Part shown: one piece after another, positions 1 to 7,318 of the stretch
Layout of the letters: each line of letters opens with the position of its first letter
Position numbering within the stretch: position 1 is the first letter of the stretch
NCBI GenBank assembly: GCA_964540815.1
Contig: CAZIOH010000013.1
Coordinates: 1-64,000 of the forward strand
Direction: 5' to 3'
Origin: CAZIOH01 sp964540815
GTDB taxonomy: Bacteria; Myxococcota_A; Polyangia; Fen-1088
Length of the DNA: 64,000 nucleotides
The notes under the pieces: model-generated
What the model saw: the letters and a program-made list of their open reading frames with translations, nothing else
The model's database searches: none
What the model was told of the DNA's origin: nothing
Position numbers and translations under genes: made by a program

Positions 1-276
1 TCGATCGTCGTCGAGAAGGTGCGCAACGGCAAGGGCGCCTTCGGCTTCAACGCGGCGACCGAGGAGTACGAGGATCTGGTCAAGGCTGGCGTCATCGACC
101 CGACCAAGGTCGTTCGCGCCGCGCTCCAGAATGCGGCCTCAGTGGCGTCGCTGATGCTCACCACCGAGGCTCTGGTGGCCGAGCGTCCCAAGAAGAAGGG
201 GGCAGGAGCCCCGGCGCCGGGCGGCGGCGGCGGCGGCGGCATGGGTGGTGGCGGCGGCCACGACGACGACTTCTAG
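1..276 (+). CDS. groL: Chaperonin GroEL, C-terminal fragment
   Basis: This is the last 91 codons of the 60-kDa chaperonin; the window begins inside the gene in frame 1. The conserved GroEL end is visible: VEKVRNGKGAFGFNA, then GVIDPTKVVRAALQNAASVASLMLTTEALV. GroEL forms the cytoplasmic double-ring ATP-dependent folding chamber with GroES. The usual GGM-rich disordered tail is present in altered form, as a poly-Gly tract with one Met, ending in HDDDF. A hairpin follows 24 bases after the stop. Identity is secure; the rest of the gene lies upstream of the window. Confidence 0.97.
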   Translation, partial: SIVVEKVRNGKGAFGFNAATEEYEDLVKAGVIDPTKVVRAALQNAASVASLMLTTEALVAERPKKKGAGAPAPGGGGGGGMGGGGGHDDDF

Positions 277-299
277 GCCAGCGCCGAGGAGACGCTATG

Positions 300-331
300 G
301 AGGGGTTCGTCGCAGCCGCGGCGGACCCCTC
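300..331 (+). terminator. Hairpin after groEL, probable terminator
   Basis: The arms GAGGGGT (300-306) and ACCCCTC (325-331) are perfect complements around a GC-rich loop, followed by TTGTCGTTT. The position 24 nt after the groEL stop fits transcription termination. The T-tract is weak, so Rho-independent function is only probable. Confidence 0.45.
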
Positions 332-490
332 TTGTCGTTTGGCCACCCTCGGCCAGGTCGACGTCGAGGCAGAGGGCGGGCGGGGGGATGGGCACGTGGG
401 ACGGCTCACGACACGCCGTTCGGGCGAACGCATCCCGCCATGCTCGTATCCCACCTCTATCCGTCTTGGCGCCCTGACGGAACGGCCGAG

Positions 491-526
491 CGTTCCGGGC
501 GGAACGGTGTAATATCCCCCCGTCTA
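491..526 (+). promoter_or_regulatory. Candidate ECF-type promoter with overlapping inverted repeat
   Basis: GGAAC at 501-505 and CGTCTA at 521-526 are separated by 15 nt. This matches the -35/-10 layout classically bound by ECF sigma factors of the RpoE type. The -35 element is the right arm of the inverted repeat CGTTCCGGGCGGAACG (491-506), which could also be an operator. Transcription would start only a few bases before the ATG at 535, where no clear ribosome binding site is seen, so a nearly leaderless mRNA is possible. This rests on motif reading alone. Confidence 0.3.
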
Positions 527-534
527 GGTTCACC

Positions 535-2232
535 ATGGCCGAGATCGAAGTCCGCACAAGCTCCGGCCCCCGGGGTCGTGTTCCACTGCTCGGCAGCCGA
601 CTGGTCATCGGGCGGTCCGAGGACAGTGACGTGTTTCTACCGGACTCGCGCCTTTCGCACCGCCACGCGGAGATCGAGCAGCGTGACGGGGGGTGTTATC
701 TCATCGACCTCGGGAGCACAAACGGCACTTTCCTGAACGGGGTGCGCGTCGTGGGCGAGTCGCGCCTGCACCACGGGGACACCATCACCGTGGGGGAGAG
801 CCGCCTGATCTTTTCGGAGAGCGCCGAGGAGAGCGCCGGCTCGGTGACCCTCGCCGGGGTCCAGGCCTTCACCATCCAGGATCTCCAGGCCCGAACCACC
901 AGCCGCACCGTCGAGAAGCTGGATCTCCAGCGCCAGACCCGGCTCCTCCACTCGTTGACCCTCGCCACCTCGTCGCTGCTCGGTCACCGCCCGCTGCCCG
1001 AGCTCTTCGAGCGGGTGCTGGACGTCATCTTCGAGGCGGTCCCGGCCGAGCGCGTCGCGATCGTGCTGCTCGACAACCGCACCGGCATCCCCGAGATTCG
1101 CGCCGCGCGCTCGCGCGATGACGAGCCTCTGACCAAGATCAGCCGCGCCATCTCGCGCCGGGTGCTCGAGCAGCGGGTGGCCTTGCTCATCCCCAGCGTC
1201 TTCGACGACCTCGTCCTGCGCGAACGCAAGAGCGTGGCCGCCGTGGGGATCCGATCCGCCATGTGCGCGCCGCTGTGGCTGGCGCCCCGCCGCGATGCGC
1301 CCGAGGAGGTCATCGGGCTCATCTACGCCGACACCATCGACGGCACCCGGGTCTTCGACGAGAGCGATCTCGAGATCCTGACGGTCTTCGCCAACGTGGC
1401 CGCGTCCAAGATCGAGAGCACCCGGCTGCTCAAGCAGAACGTCGAGCGCGAGCGGCTCGAGCGCGAGATGCACGCGGCCGCCGAGATCCTGAAGGGGATC
1501 ATGCCGGGTGAGGCGCCGGTCGTGCCCGGGTGCGAGCTCACCGGCGAGAGCCGGTCCTGCGAGGCGGTGGGCGGCGACTACCACGACTACCAGTGGGACG
1601 GGCGCGAGCTCTTGCTGGCGCTGGCCGATGTCTCCGGCAAGGGGCTCGGGGCCGCGATGTTGATGACCGCCCTGCGCTCGGCGGTCCACGCCCACTGGAA
1701 GGAGACCACGCTCTCCTCGGCGGCGGGGCGCATCAACCGCACGTTCTTCGGCAACGTCCCGTCCGACCGCTATGCCACCTGCTTTCTCGGGCGCTTCGAT
1801 CCCAACACCGGGCGCATGGTCTTCGTGAACGCCGGTCACCCGCCGGCCCTGGTGGTGCGGGCCGATGGCTCGGTGGTCCGCCTCACGCAGGGCGGGCCGG
1901 GCCTCGGGCTCTTCGCGGACGCCGAGTTCGAGCACGCCGAGGTGATCCTCGGAGCCGGTGACACCCTGCTCATCTACTCCGACGGCATCAGCGAATCCTG
2001 GCCCTCCGAGCAGGAGGCAGAGAGCTACCTCGCCGAGCTGGCCCTCTCCTACGGCTCGATTCCGGTCAGCGCCCTGCGTGGCCAGGTCCTGACCACGGTG
2101 GATGTGCGGCGGGGCGGAAAGCGCAGCGACGACTGCACGATGATTGTGCTGCGCTGGACGCCCCCTCTGCCGAAGACCAAGCCCCAGTTCGGCGCCCCGG
2201 CGGATCTGCCGCCCGCGGCCAAGATCGGGTGA
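535..2232 (+). CDS. FHA-GAF-SpoIIE serine phosphatase
   Basis: This 565-aa protein has no signal peptide or membrane segment and is predicted cytoplasmic. The FHA domain (about 1-95) shows GRSEDSD, SHRHAEI and GSTNGTFLNG, the phosphothreonine-binding signature. A GAF domain covers about 150-300, followed by a coiled-coil linker. A SpoIIE/RsbU-type PP2C domain covers about 330-540, with metal and fold motifs GGDYHDY, DVSGKG, NAGHPP, YSDGISE and DDCTMIVL. Such proteins dephosphorylate anti-anti-sigma or similar partners when the FHA or GAF part senses a phosphoprotein or ligand. No STAS or kinase partner gene is adjacent, so its target is not shown here. Confidence 0.9.
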   Translation: MAEIEVRTSSGPRGRVPLLGSRLVIGRSEDSDVFLPDSRLSHRHAEIEQRDGGCYLIDLGSTNGTFLNGVRVVGESRLHHGDTITVGESRLIFSESAEESAGSVTLAGVQAFTIQDLQARTTSRTVEKLDLQRQTRLLHSLTLATSSLLGHRPLPELFERVLDVIFEAVPAERVAIVLLDNRTGIPEIRAARSRDDEPLTKISRAISRRVLEQRVALLIPSVFDDLVLRERKSVAAVGIRSAMCAPLWLAPRRDAPEEVIGLIYADTIDGTRVFDESDLEILTVFANVAASKIESTRLLKQNVERERLEREMHAAAEILKGIMPGEAPVVPGCELTGESRSCEAVGGDYHDYQWDGRELLLALADVSGKGLGAAMLMTALRSAVHAHWKETTLSSAAGRINRTFFGNVPSDRYATCFLGRFDPNTGRMVFVNAGHPPALVVRADGSVVRLTQGGPGLGLFADAEFEHAEVILGAGDTLLIYSDGISESWPSEQEAESYLAELALSYGSIPVSALRGQVLTTVDVRRGGKRSDDCTMIVLRWTPPLPKTKPQFGAPADLPPAAKIG

Positions 2233-2303
2233 CGAGGCGGGCGGGGGGGCTCCGGGCCGCTCCAGCCAGCGGACACCTTCTCGCTCTCGCCGTCGCCGAC
2301 ACC

Positions 2304-3668
2304 TCATGCGGTCCAGGACATCGGTTGGCCGGTGGCCTCGATGACGGAGATCCACAGGTCGTCGAGGGGATCGATCTGCTTGCGGGTGCGGGTGGCGAGC
2401 GCCATGGGCACATGCACGAAGCGGCCGTGCCACCGCCCGATGATCATCTGCGTGTTGCCGGCCATGGCGGCGTGCACCGCGTGGCGGGCCATTCGCCAGC
2501 AGTAAACGCTGTCCGATGGCGAGGCGGGCACGCTGCGGATGTAGTAGCTCGGGTCCAGGTACTTGAGCGTGAGCTCGGTCTTCTGCTCGCGGAAGTGCTT
2601 CTCGATGGCCCGCTTGAGGAAGGTCCCGATGTCCTGCAGCCGGGCGTTGCCGCTGGCATCGGTCTCGGGGCTCGAGCGGTCGAGCAGGTCCTGCCCCGCC
2701 CCCTCGGCCACCACGATCACGGCATGGCGCCGGGCCGCCAGCCGCTCCTCGAGGAAGCGCAACAGGCCCTGACGCCCATCGAGTGACAGCGGGATCTCGG
2801 GCACCAGCACCACGTTGGCGTCCGCCGAGGCCAGCGCCGCGTGGGCCGCCACGAAGCCCGCGTGCCGACCCATCAGCTTGACCAGGCCGATGCCGTTGAA
2901 GGCCCCGGTCGCCTCGGTGTGGGCGCTGCGAATCACCTCTACCGCCGCCGAGTACGCGCTCTCGAAGCCGAAGCTGCGATCGGTGAAGTGGATGTCGTTG
3001 TCGATGGTCTTCGGGACGCCGATGACCGCGATGGAACACCCGCGCCGCGCGATCTCGGCCGCGATGGTCATGGCGCCGCGGATGGTCCCGTCGCCGCCCA
3101 CCACGAACAAGGCGTGAATCCCCAGCCGCTCGAGGGTATCGACCATGGCCCGCGGATCCTGATTGCCGCGCGACGTCCCGAGGATGGTGCCGCCCTGCAG
3201 GTGAATGTCCTTCACCGCATCTGGCTCGAGGCGCATCGGCGGATGACGCTCGGCCACCAGCCCCTCGTAGCCGTACCGGAAGCCGTAGATCTGGCGGGCG
3301 CCGTAGCCGTAGGTCAGCTCGAAGACGATCCCCCGCACCACGTTGTTGATGCCCGGGCACAGACCTCCGCAGGTCACGATGCCGCAGCGGAGCTCGCTCG
3401 GATCGAAGAAGATCCGATCGCGCGGCCCCGCCAGCTCGAAGGCCGGAAAGCCGAGACCACCCCGGGCGCGCGCCCGGCACGAGGACAGGCGATCGTCGAA
3501 CAGGACCTTGTCCGACTCGCCCACGAAGTTCACCGCGCGGCTGCCGATCCGGGCCGCGACCGGCGACGGGTGGGTGCAGGTGCCGAGGATCTGGATGGCG
3601 ACGTCGGCCTCGGAGAGATCCGCGTGCTCTTCGAGCGCCGCGCCATCACCAGTCGTACCGCTCGTCAT
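2304..3668 (-). CDS. 6-phosphofructokinase, long PfkA-superfamily form
   Basis: This 454-aa enzyme phosphorylates fructose 6-phosphate in glycolysis. Family motifs are GIVTCGGLCPGINNVVRG (about 95-112), GGDGT (191-195), PKTIDND (219-225) and MGRHAG. In this family Gly at the GGDG site normally marks ATP use. Lys in PKTIDND is typical of pyrophosphate enzymes, but also of the long ATP-dependent trypanosome-type group. The mixed Gly/Lys pair and the roughly 90-residue N-terminal extension favour that long ATP-dependent group. ATG at 3668 was chosen over an in-frame TTG two codons upstream. It stands alone, transcribed opposite to the phosphatase gene and ending 71 bp from it. Confidence 0.88.
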   Translation of the reverse strand: MTSGTTGDGAALEEHADLSEADVAIQILGTCTHPSPVAARIGSRAVNFVGESDKVLFDDRLSSCRARARGGLGFPAFELAGPRDRIFFDPSELRCGIVTCGGLCPGINNVVRGIVFELTYGYGARQIYGFRYGYEGLVAERHPPMRLEPDAVKDIHLQGGTILGTSRGNQDPRAMVDTLERLGIHALFVVGGDGTIRGAMTIAAEIARRGCSIAVIGVPKTIDNDIHFTDRSFGFESAYSAAVEVIRSAHTEATGAFNGIGLVKLMGRHAGFVAAHAALASADANVVLVPEIPLSLDGRQGLLRFLEERLAARRHAVIVVAEGAGQDLLDRSSPETDASGNARLQDIGTFLKRAIEKHFREQKTELTLKYLDPSYYIRSVPASPSDSVYCWRMARHAVHAAMAGNTQMIIGRWHGRFVHVPMALATRTRKQIDPLDDLWISVIEATGQPMSWTA

Positions 3669-3831
3669 GACCAAACGAACATACGCCCAAGCGTTCGAGG
3701 CCGACCGCGGAAATCGCGACCCTGACGAAGTGTTTGCCTAGAGGACATCACGCGTTTACAGATTGCTGCCCCGGAGGGGATCCAGTCCCAGCAAATCAAT
3801 TGAGGGTACCGTCCAGCTTGTCAGCGCGAAA

Positions 3832-4023
3832 CTAGGGACCCCATGTGAAATTGGAATAGGAATCCCTGTCGGTAACAAGCCAGTCAACATCCTGTACCTC
3901 GACTTTGAAGGGGGGGGCCTTCTCACCGGCCACCACCTTTCCCCAGTAGTCGCCCTGACCTTCTGTCGAGAACCGGTCTACGAGTGCTGGATCCGCAAGA
4001 ACCGATCGATAGGCGCGCGACAC
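3832..4023 (-). pseudogene. Possible 3' remnant of an unrecognised gene
   Basis: The open frame reads as plausible protein (for example DYWGKVVAGEKAPPFKVEVQ) and stays open well upstream of its only GTG at 4023, but no ATG or ribosome binding site precedes it. Its AT-richer codon use differs from every neighbouring gene. It is not recognised as any family. It could be the tail of a decayed or transferred gene, or chance; confidence that it is expressed is low. Confidence 0.25.
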
Positions 4024-4109
4024 CGCAAAGTACAGGAGAGCGACTGCACTTTGACACTTGGAGAATAGGAGCTTTATCTCAGGCCTTCCCCTTCGAGGCT
4101 CCGAAACAG

Positions 4110-4129
4110 AACGGCCGCAATCGGCCGTT
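4110..4129. terminator. Perfect 8-bp hairpin in the AT-rich island
   Basis: AACGGCCG and CGGCCGTT pair around a CAAT loop. There is no long T-tract on either side. It lies between the remnant frame and the PEBP gene and could be a terminator or a regulatory stem. Confidence 0.3.
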
Positions 4130-4241
4130 TGAGATCGCCGAGTAGGACGGGGGATATAGGGCCCTCACTTCTTGGGACCGTGCCTTCGGGGCGAGCACAC
4201 CGACGCGTGACCGCGGTAACGTTTCTTGCTAGAGAAAGGCC

Positions 4242-5168
4242 ATGCGGCCAATCCACCACCTCGACGTGGGTACCCGGGGCCAATCCGCGATCGAGGCCGA
4301 GGAACGATGGTCCTCTGGTCGGAGGGGGCAGAGGGCGCTGTGCCTCGTGGGTTGTCTGGCGCTGGCTGGGACCTCGTGTGGGTCTTCTTCCAGCACCACA
4401 CCGCCGGTCACGGGGACGGGCGGACAGGTGAGCTCGGGTTCGGGAGGTCACGCGACCGGGGGCTCGGGGACGGGAGGCGCCACCGCGAGCGGAGGCGCCC
4501 CGGCGCCCGTCGCGACCGGCGGAGCTTCCTCGACCGGAGGGGCGGCGGTGCTCGGAAGCGGGGGTGCTCCCTCGGGCGCGGGCGGGACCGGCGGAGGTGG
4601 TGGCGGGACCAACGGAGGATCCGGCGGAGGAAATGGGGGCAAGCCCGCGGGAGGTGGCGCGGGCTCTGGGGCCGAGGGCGGAAGCCAAGGCGCGGGAGGG
4701 GGCGCGACGGGGTTTGCGCTCACCAGTCCGACGCTCTTCGCGGGCATGATGTTTCCGGCCGAGAACACCTGCGCCGGTGCGGACGTGTCACCCGCCTTCG
4801 ACTGGACCGCCGGTCCCGCCGCGACCCAGAGCTACGCCCTGGTCCTGACCGACATGTTCCAGGGGCTCGTCCACTGGGTGCTCTGGGACATCCCCACAGC
4901 CACGCGCTCCCTCCCTGCGATGCTCGCCACCACCCCGGTGCTGACCACGCCCGCGGGGGCCCGTCAGATGCCCGTCATGGGCATGGGCTACACGGGACCC
5001 TGCCCGAGCGGCACCCTGCACACCTATCAGTTCGACCTTCACGCCGTCGACGCCGCCATGCTGCCGGTCACCGCCGGAGCCAGCACGACTCAGCTCAAGG
5101 CCCTCGTCATGTCGCACTCCCTCGCCAAGGCCTCCCTCAGCGCCCCCTCATCCGCCAAGCGCCCCTGA
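4242..5168 (+). CDS. PEBP (YbhB/YbcL-type) lipoprotein
   Basis: This 308-aa exported lipoprotein has a long N-terminus and then a lipobox ending LAGTSC near residue 46. A Gly/Ser/Thr-rich linker runs to about residue 150. The C-terminal phosphatidylethanolamine-binding-protein fold shows FPAENTCAGADVSPAFDW, HWVLWDIP and GMGYTGPCPSGTLHTYQF. PEBP proteins bind small anionic ligands; the bacterial role is poorly known. AGAAAGG lies just before the ATG at 4242. The gene converges with the GH43-like gene across a hairpin-rich region. The fold call is firm; the ligand is unknown. Confidence 0.85.
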   Translation: MRPIHHLDVGTRGQSAIEAEERWSSGRRGQRALCLVGCLALAGTSCGSSSSTTPPVTGTGGQVSSGSGGHATGGSGTGGATASGGAPAPVATGGASSTGGAAVLGSGGAPSGAGGTGGGGGGTNGGSGGGNGGKPAGGGAGSGAEGGSQGAGGGATGFALTSPTLFAGMMFPAENTCAGADVSPAFDWTAGPAATQSYALVLTDMFQGLVHWVLWDIPTATRSLPAMLATTPVLTTPAGARQMPVMGMGYTGPCPSGTLHTYQFDLHAVDAAMLPVTAGASTTQLKALVMSHSLAKASLSAPSSAKRP

Positions 5169-5231
5169 CCCCGGGAATTTCCGTCCCCCGTCCCCGAGCA
5201 CAAATGGCGCGCGCCCTCGCGGTGGATCGGA

Positions 5232-5389
5232 GGTGAGCCTTGCTCACCGGAGACCACAATGGCGAAGCAGATCCGGCCCCGGCTCTCATCGCATTCCGAC
5301 GGGAGGGGCCCGCGGGGAGGGGTCCTCCCCTCCCCGCGAGCGCCGAAGGCGCGTCCGGTCCTCCCTTCCCGCGAGCGCCGAAGGCGCTC
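5232..5389. terminator. Convergent terminator region with three hairpins and an imperfect repeat
   Basis: Three stems lie between the stops of the convergent genes. GGTGAGC/GCTCACC is at 5232-5248. A perfect 12-bp stem CGCGGGGAGGGG/CCCCTCCCCGCG with a TCCT loop is at 5311-5338. GAGCGCC-GAA-GGCGCTC is at 5373-5389. The last ends on the stop codon of the GH43-like gene. An imperfect repeat of about 30 bp (around 5323-5353 and 5359-5389) duplicates the small stem. Bidirectional termination is the likely role. Confidence 0.55.
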
Positions 5390-6732
5390 TAATTCCCCTG
5401 GATGACCGTCCCGTGGCTGGTGACGGCCCCCACCCCGCCCGGCAAGGGCTTGAGCGGCGTCCAGGTCTTGAACACGTCGGTGCTGTCGCTGTACTGCTCG
5501 TGACCGGCCGAGCCGCCGTCGCAGTAGAAGCGCCAGGTTCCGTTCGCCAGCTTGATGAGGGCCGGAGCCTCGCGGTGGACGCCCCAGCCGGCCCAGTTGC
5601 CGGTCCCGACGAAGTTCCAGGGGCCGTCGATGCTGGTCGACGTGGCGTGCTCGATGTAGAGGGTCGAGGCCTTGGTGAACGCGTGGTACGTCCCGTCGAT
5701 GTTCACGATGAACGTGTCGATGTAGCCCGGGCCTATGCCGATCCAGGTGCCCGCGCTGAACTTGGTCAGGGTGGCATCCATCGCGGTGTAGCGGTAGGTC
5801 TTGCCGTCGATGTTGGCGAGGATGTGGAGCGTCCCGTCCGTGTCCTTGAACCACTCGGGCGCCCAGGTGTTCTTCACGCCTGCCACCCCGGATGGCACCG
5901 TGGCCACGGTGGTCCAGTCCTTGAGATTGGCGCTCGAGGCGATGGCAAAGCTCGACTCGGGTCCGCAGCAGCCGGCGTTGGGCGGCGTGGTGAACGCGAT
6001 GTAGAACTTGCCGTCGGTGTGCTTCATGATGCTCGGGTCGCGCAGGGTTCCGGTCGGCCCGCCGAACTTGGTGTCGGACAGCAGGGTGAAGTTCAAGGCA
6101 TCGTTCGAGGTGTAGATGATGAGCGTCGTGTTGCCCGGAGCGGAATCGTTGAAGGTCGAAAAGACGTAGGGATAGCTGGTCCCCCCCGGGTTGCCCTGGG
6201 CCCCTCCGGTCCCCGGCGCGGGCGCGCCCCCGGTCCCGGGTCGTCCCGCCACTCCGCCGCCTCCTGGACCTCCGCTTCTCCCGCCTGCTCCAGCGGCCGC
6301 GCCACCCGTGCCCGGTGCGCCCCCGGTTCCCTCCCCACCCGAGCCTGCGGGCCCGGCGGCCCCGCCCGAGGCGCCGGTGATCCCTCCGCTCCCATCTGGT
6401 CCGGCCAGTCCCCCCGTTCCCGTCTGCGTGCCTCCGGTCCCGAGCGCGCCCCCGCTGCCGGCGCCAGCTGGCGAGCCGCCGCTGCCCGTCGAGGAGCCCG
6501 GGCCGCCGCCCGAGCCCGTGGCCGCGCTCCCGCCACCCGTGCCGGTGGTGGCGGCTCCCGAGTCACTGCCTCCGCACGCCGCCGACGAGAGCAGGGCCAG
6601 CCCGAGCAGGGCACGGCGAACCGGCCGCGCCTGGGACCCAGGGTGATCGTTGCCACGCCGCCGCGGGGAGGGCGCTGGCGCGGACGCAGGCTGATCCGGG
6701 CGGAGGCACCAAGTCGCGTTCGAGGGCGGGCT
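5389..6732 (-). CDS. GH43-like beta-propeller lipoprotein, 5' end lost in gap
   Basis: The C-terminal domain of about 260 residues resembles family-43-type five-bladed propeller glycosidases: TGTLRDPSIMKHTDGKFYIAF, WAPEWFKDTDGTLHI and HREAPALIKLANGTWRFY, with acidic residues in the usual places. GH43 members hydrolyse arabinan, xylan or galactan side chains. Upstream are a Gly/Ser/Ala-rich linker of about 130 residues and a lipobox LLSSAAC, so the enzyme is exported and lipid-anchored. No ATG, GTG or TTG exists in frame between the lipobox and the gap, so the start lies in the unsequenced bases or a base error hides it. Substrate is not predictable. Confidence 0.75.
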   Translation of the reverse strand, partial: SPPSNATWCLRPDQPASAPAPSPRRRGNDHPGSQARPVRRALLGLALLSSAACGGSDSGAATTGTGGGSAATGSGGGPGSSTGSGGSPAGAGSGGALGTGGTQTGTGGLAGPDGSGGITGASGGAAGPAGSGGEGTGGAPGTGGAAAGAGGRSGGPGGGGVAGRPGTGGAPAPGTGGAQGNPGGTSYPYVFSTFNDSAPGNTTLIIYTSNDALNFTLLSDTKFGGPTGTLRDPSIMKHTDGKFYIAFTTPPNAGCCGPESSFAIASSANLKDWTTVATVPSGVAGVKNTWAPEWFKDTDGTLHILANIDGKTYRYTAMDATLTKFSAGTWIGIGPGYIDTFIVNIDGTYHAFTKASTLYIEHATSTSIDGPWNFVGTGNWAGWGVHREAPALIKLANGTWRFYCDGGSAGHEQYSDSTDVFKTWTPLKPLPGGVGAVTSHGTVIQGN

Positions 6733-6832
6733 NNNNNNNNNNNNNNNNNNNNNNNNNNNNNNNNNNNNNNNNNNNNNNNNNNNNNNNNNNNNNNNNNNNN
6801 NNNNNNNNNNNNNNNNNNNNNNNNNNNNNNNN
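6733..6832. other. Scaffold gap (100 N), first
   Basis: Exactly 100 N, the usual placeholder for a gap of unknown size. The right flank begins inside a repeat (GAAGACGGGCTC twice, then a variant) and the left flank ends in related sequence, which may be why assembly broke here. The 5' end of the GH43-like gene is missing. Confidence 0.95.
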
Positions 6833-7318
6833 GTGGAAGACGGGCTCGAAGACGGGCTCGAAGGCGGGTGCACGCGACGCGGGTTCATGGCCGGCGGGTT
6901 CATGGCTGGCAAGCCTAGCCGCGCGCCCCGGGACGCGAACCGGGGTATGGGATCTCCGCACACGAGGTTAGGCCGCGCGGGCCGTCGCGAGAGACCGGGA
7001 CGCCACCCCGGACCCGGCGAATATCGGCGTAAAATTGCATGGATACGCAAGCTTTTCGCGGCCCGGGACCCGGGGGTCTTGGCGCAAACACCGTAAGGCG
7101 GCCGGTCCGGGACCGGGAGTAAGTTCCGTTGCAGAAGCGAGACATCCCCCCGTCTCGCTCGGAAACACCCGCGGAGCTTCCGGCGGAGCTTCCGCTGGTT
7201 GTCCCTGCCTGCGGACCTACCGGTCGAGGCCGCCTCGATGGCCGTGAGGAGAGCTGCAATGACGACACATGCGAACGAATCATCCACCGGAGGCAGTGCA
7301 TCCACCGGAGGCAGTGCG
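6833..7318. other. Intergenic region with short tandem repeats
   Basis: There is no convincing gene in these 486 bp. They contain the 12-bp repeat at the gap edge, a 15-bp tandem repeat (GCGGGTTCATGGCYG type, about 6881-6911), a 12-13-bp repeat of CGGAGCTTC (about 7171-7195) and a perfect 18-bp tandem duplication just before the next start. TAAAAT at 7030-7035 is -10-like, but no good -35 precedes it. The region presumably carries the promoter of DUF1592/DUF1552 pair A. Confidence 0.5.
7281..7316 (+). repeat. 18-bp tandem duplication carrying the ribosome binding site
   Basis: Two identical copies of CATCCACCGGAGGCAGTG occupy 7281-7298 and 7299-7316. The second copy places GGAGG seven bases before the ATG at 7319, so the duplication copies the Shine-Dalgarno of the DUF1592 gene. 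If translation began at an upstream ATG the repeat would encode two STGGSA units. Confidence 0.75.

Larger units (their letters stand above)
3675..4241. other. Gene-poor, lower-GC island between pfk and the PEBP gene
   Basis: This 567-bp stretch is visibly richer in A and T than its surroundings, mainly at 3730-4110. It holds one weak reading frame on the minus strand (3832-4023) and a perfect hairpin at 4110-4129. No complete gene, tRNA or insertion sequence is recognisable. The base composition suggests a remnant of transferred DNA, but no boundary repeats were found. Confidence 0.5.

Noticed and set aside
637..3480. Long minus-strand frame spanning the SpoIIE and PFK genes
   Set aside because: It contradicts the FHA, PP2C and PFK motifs in the other frames; its composition is typical of a GC shadow.
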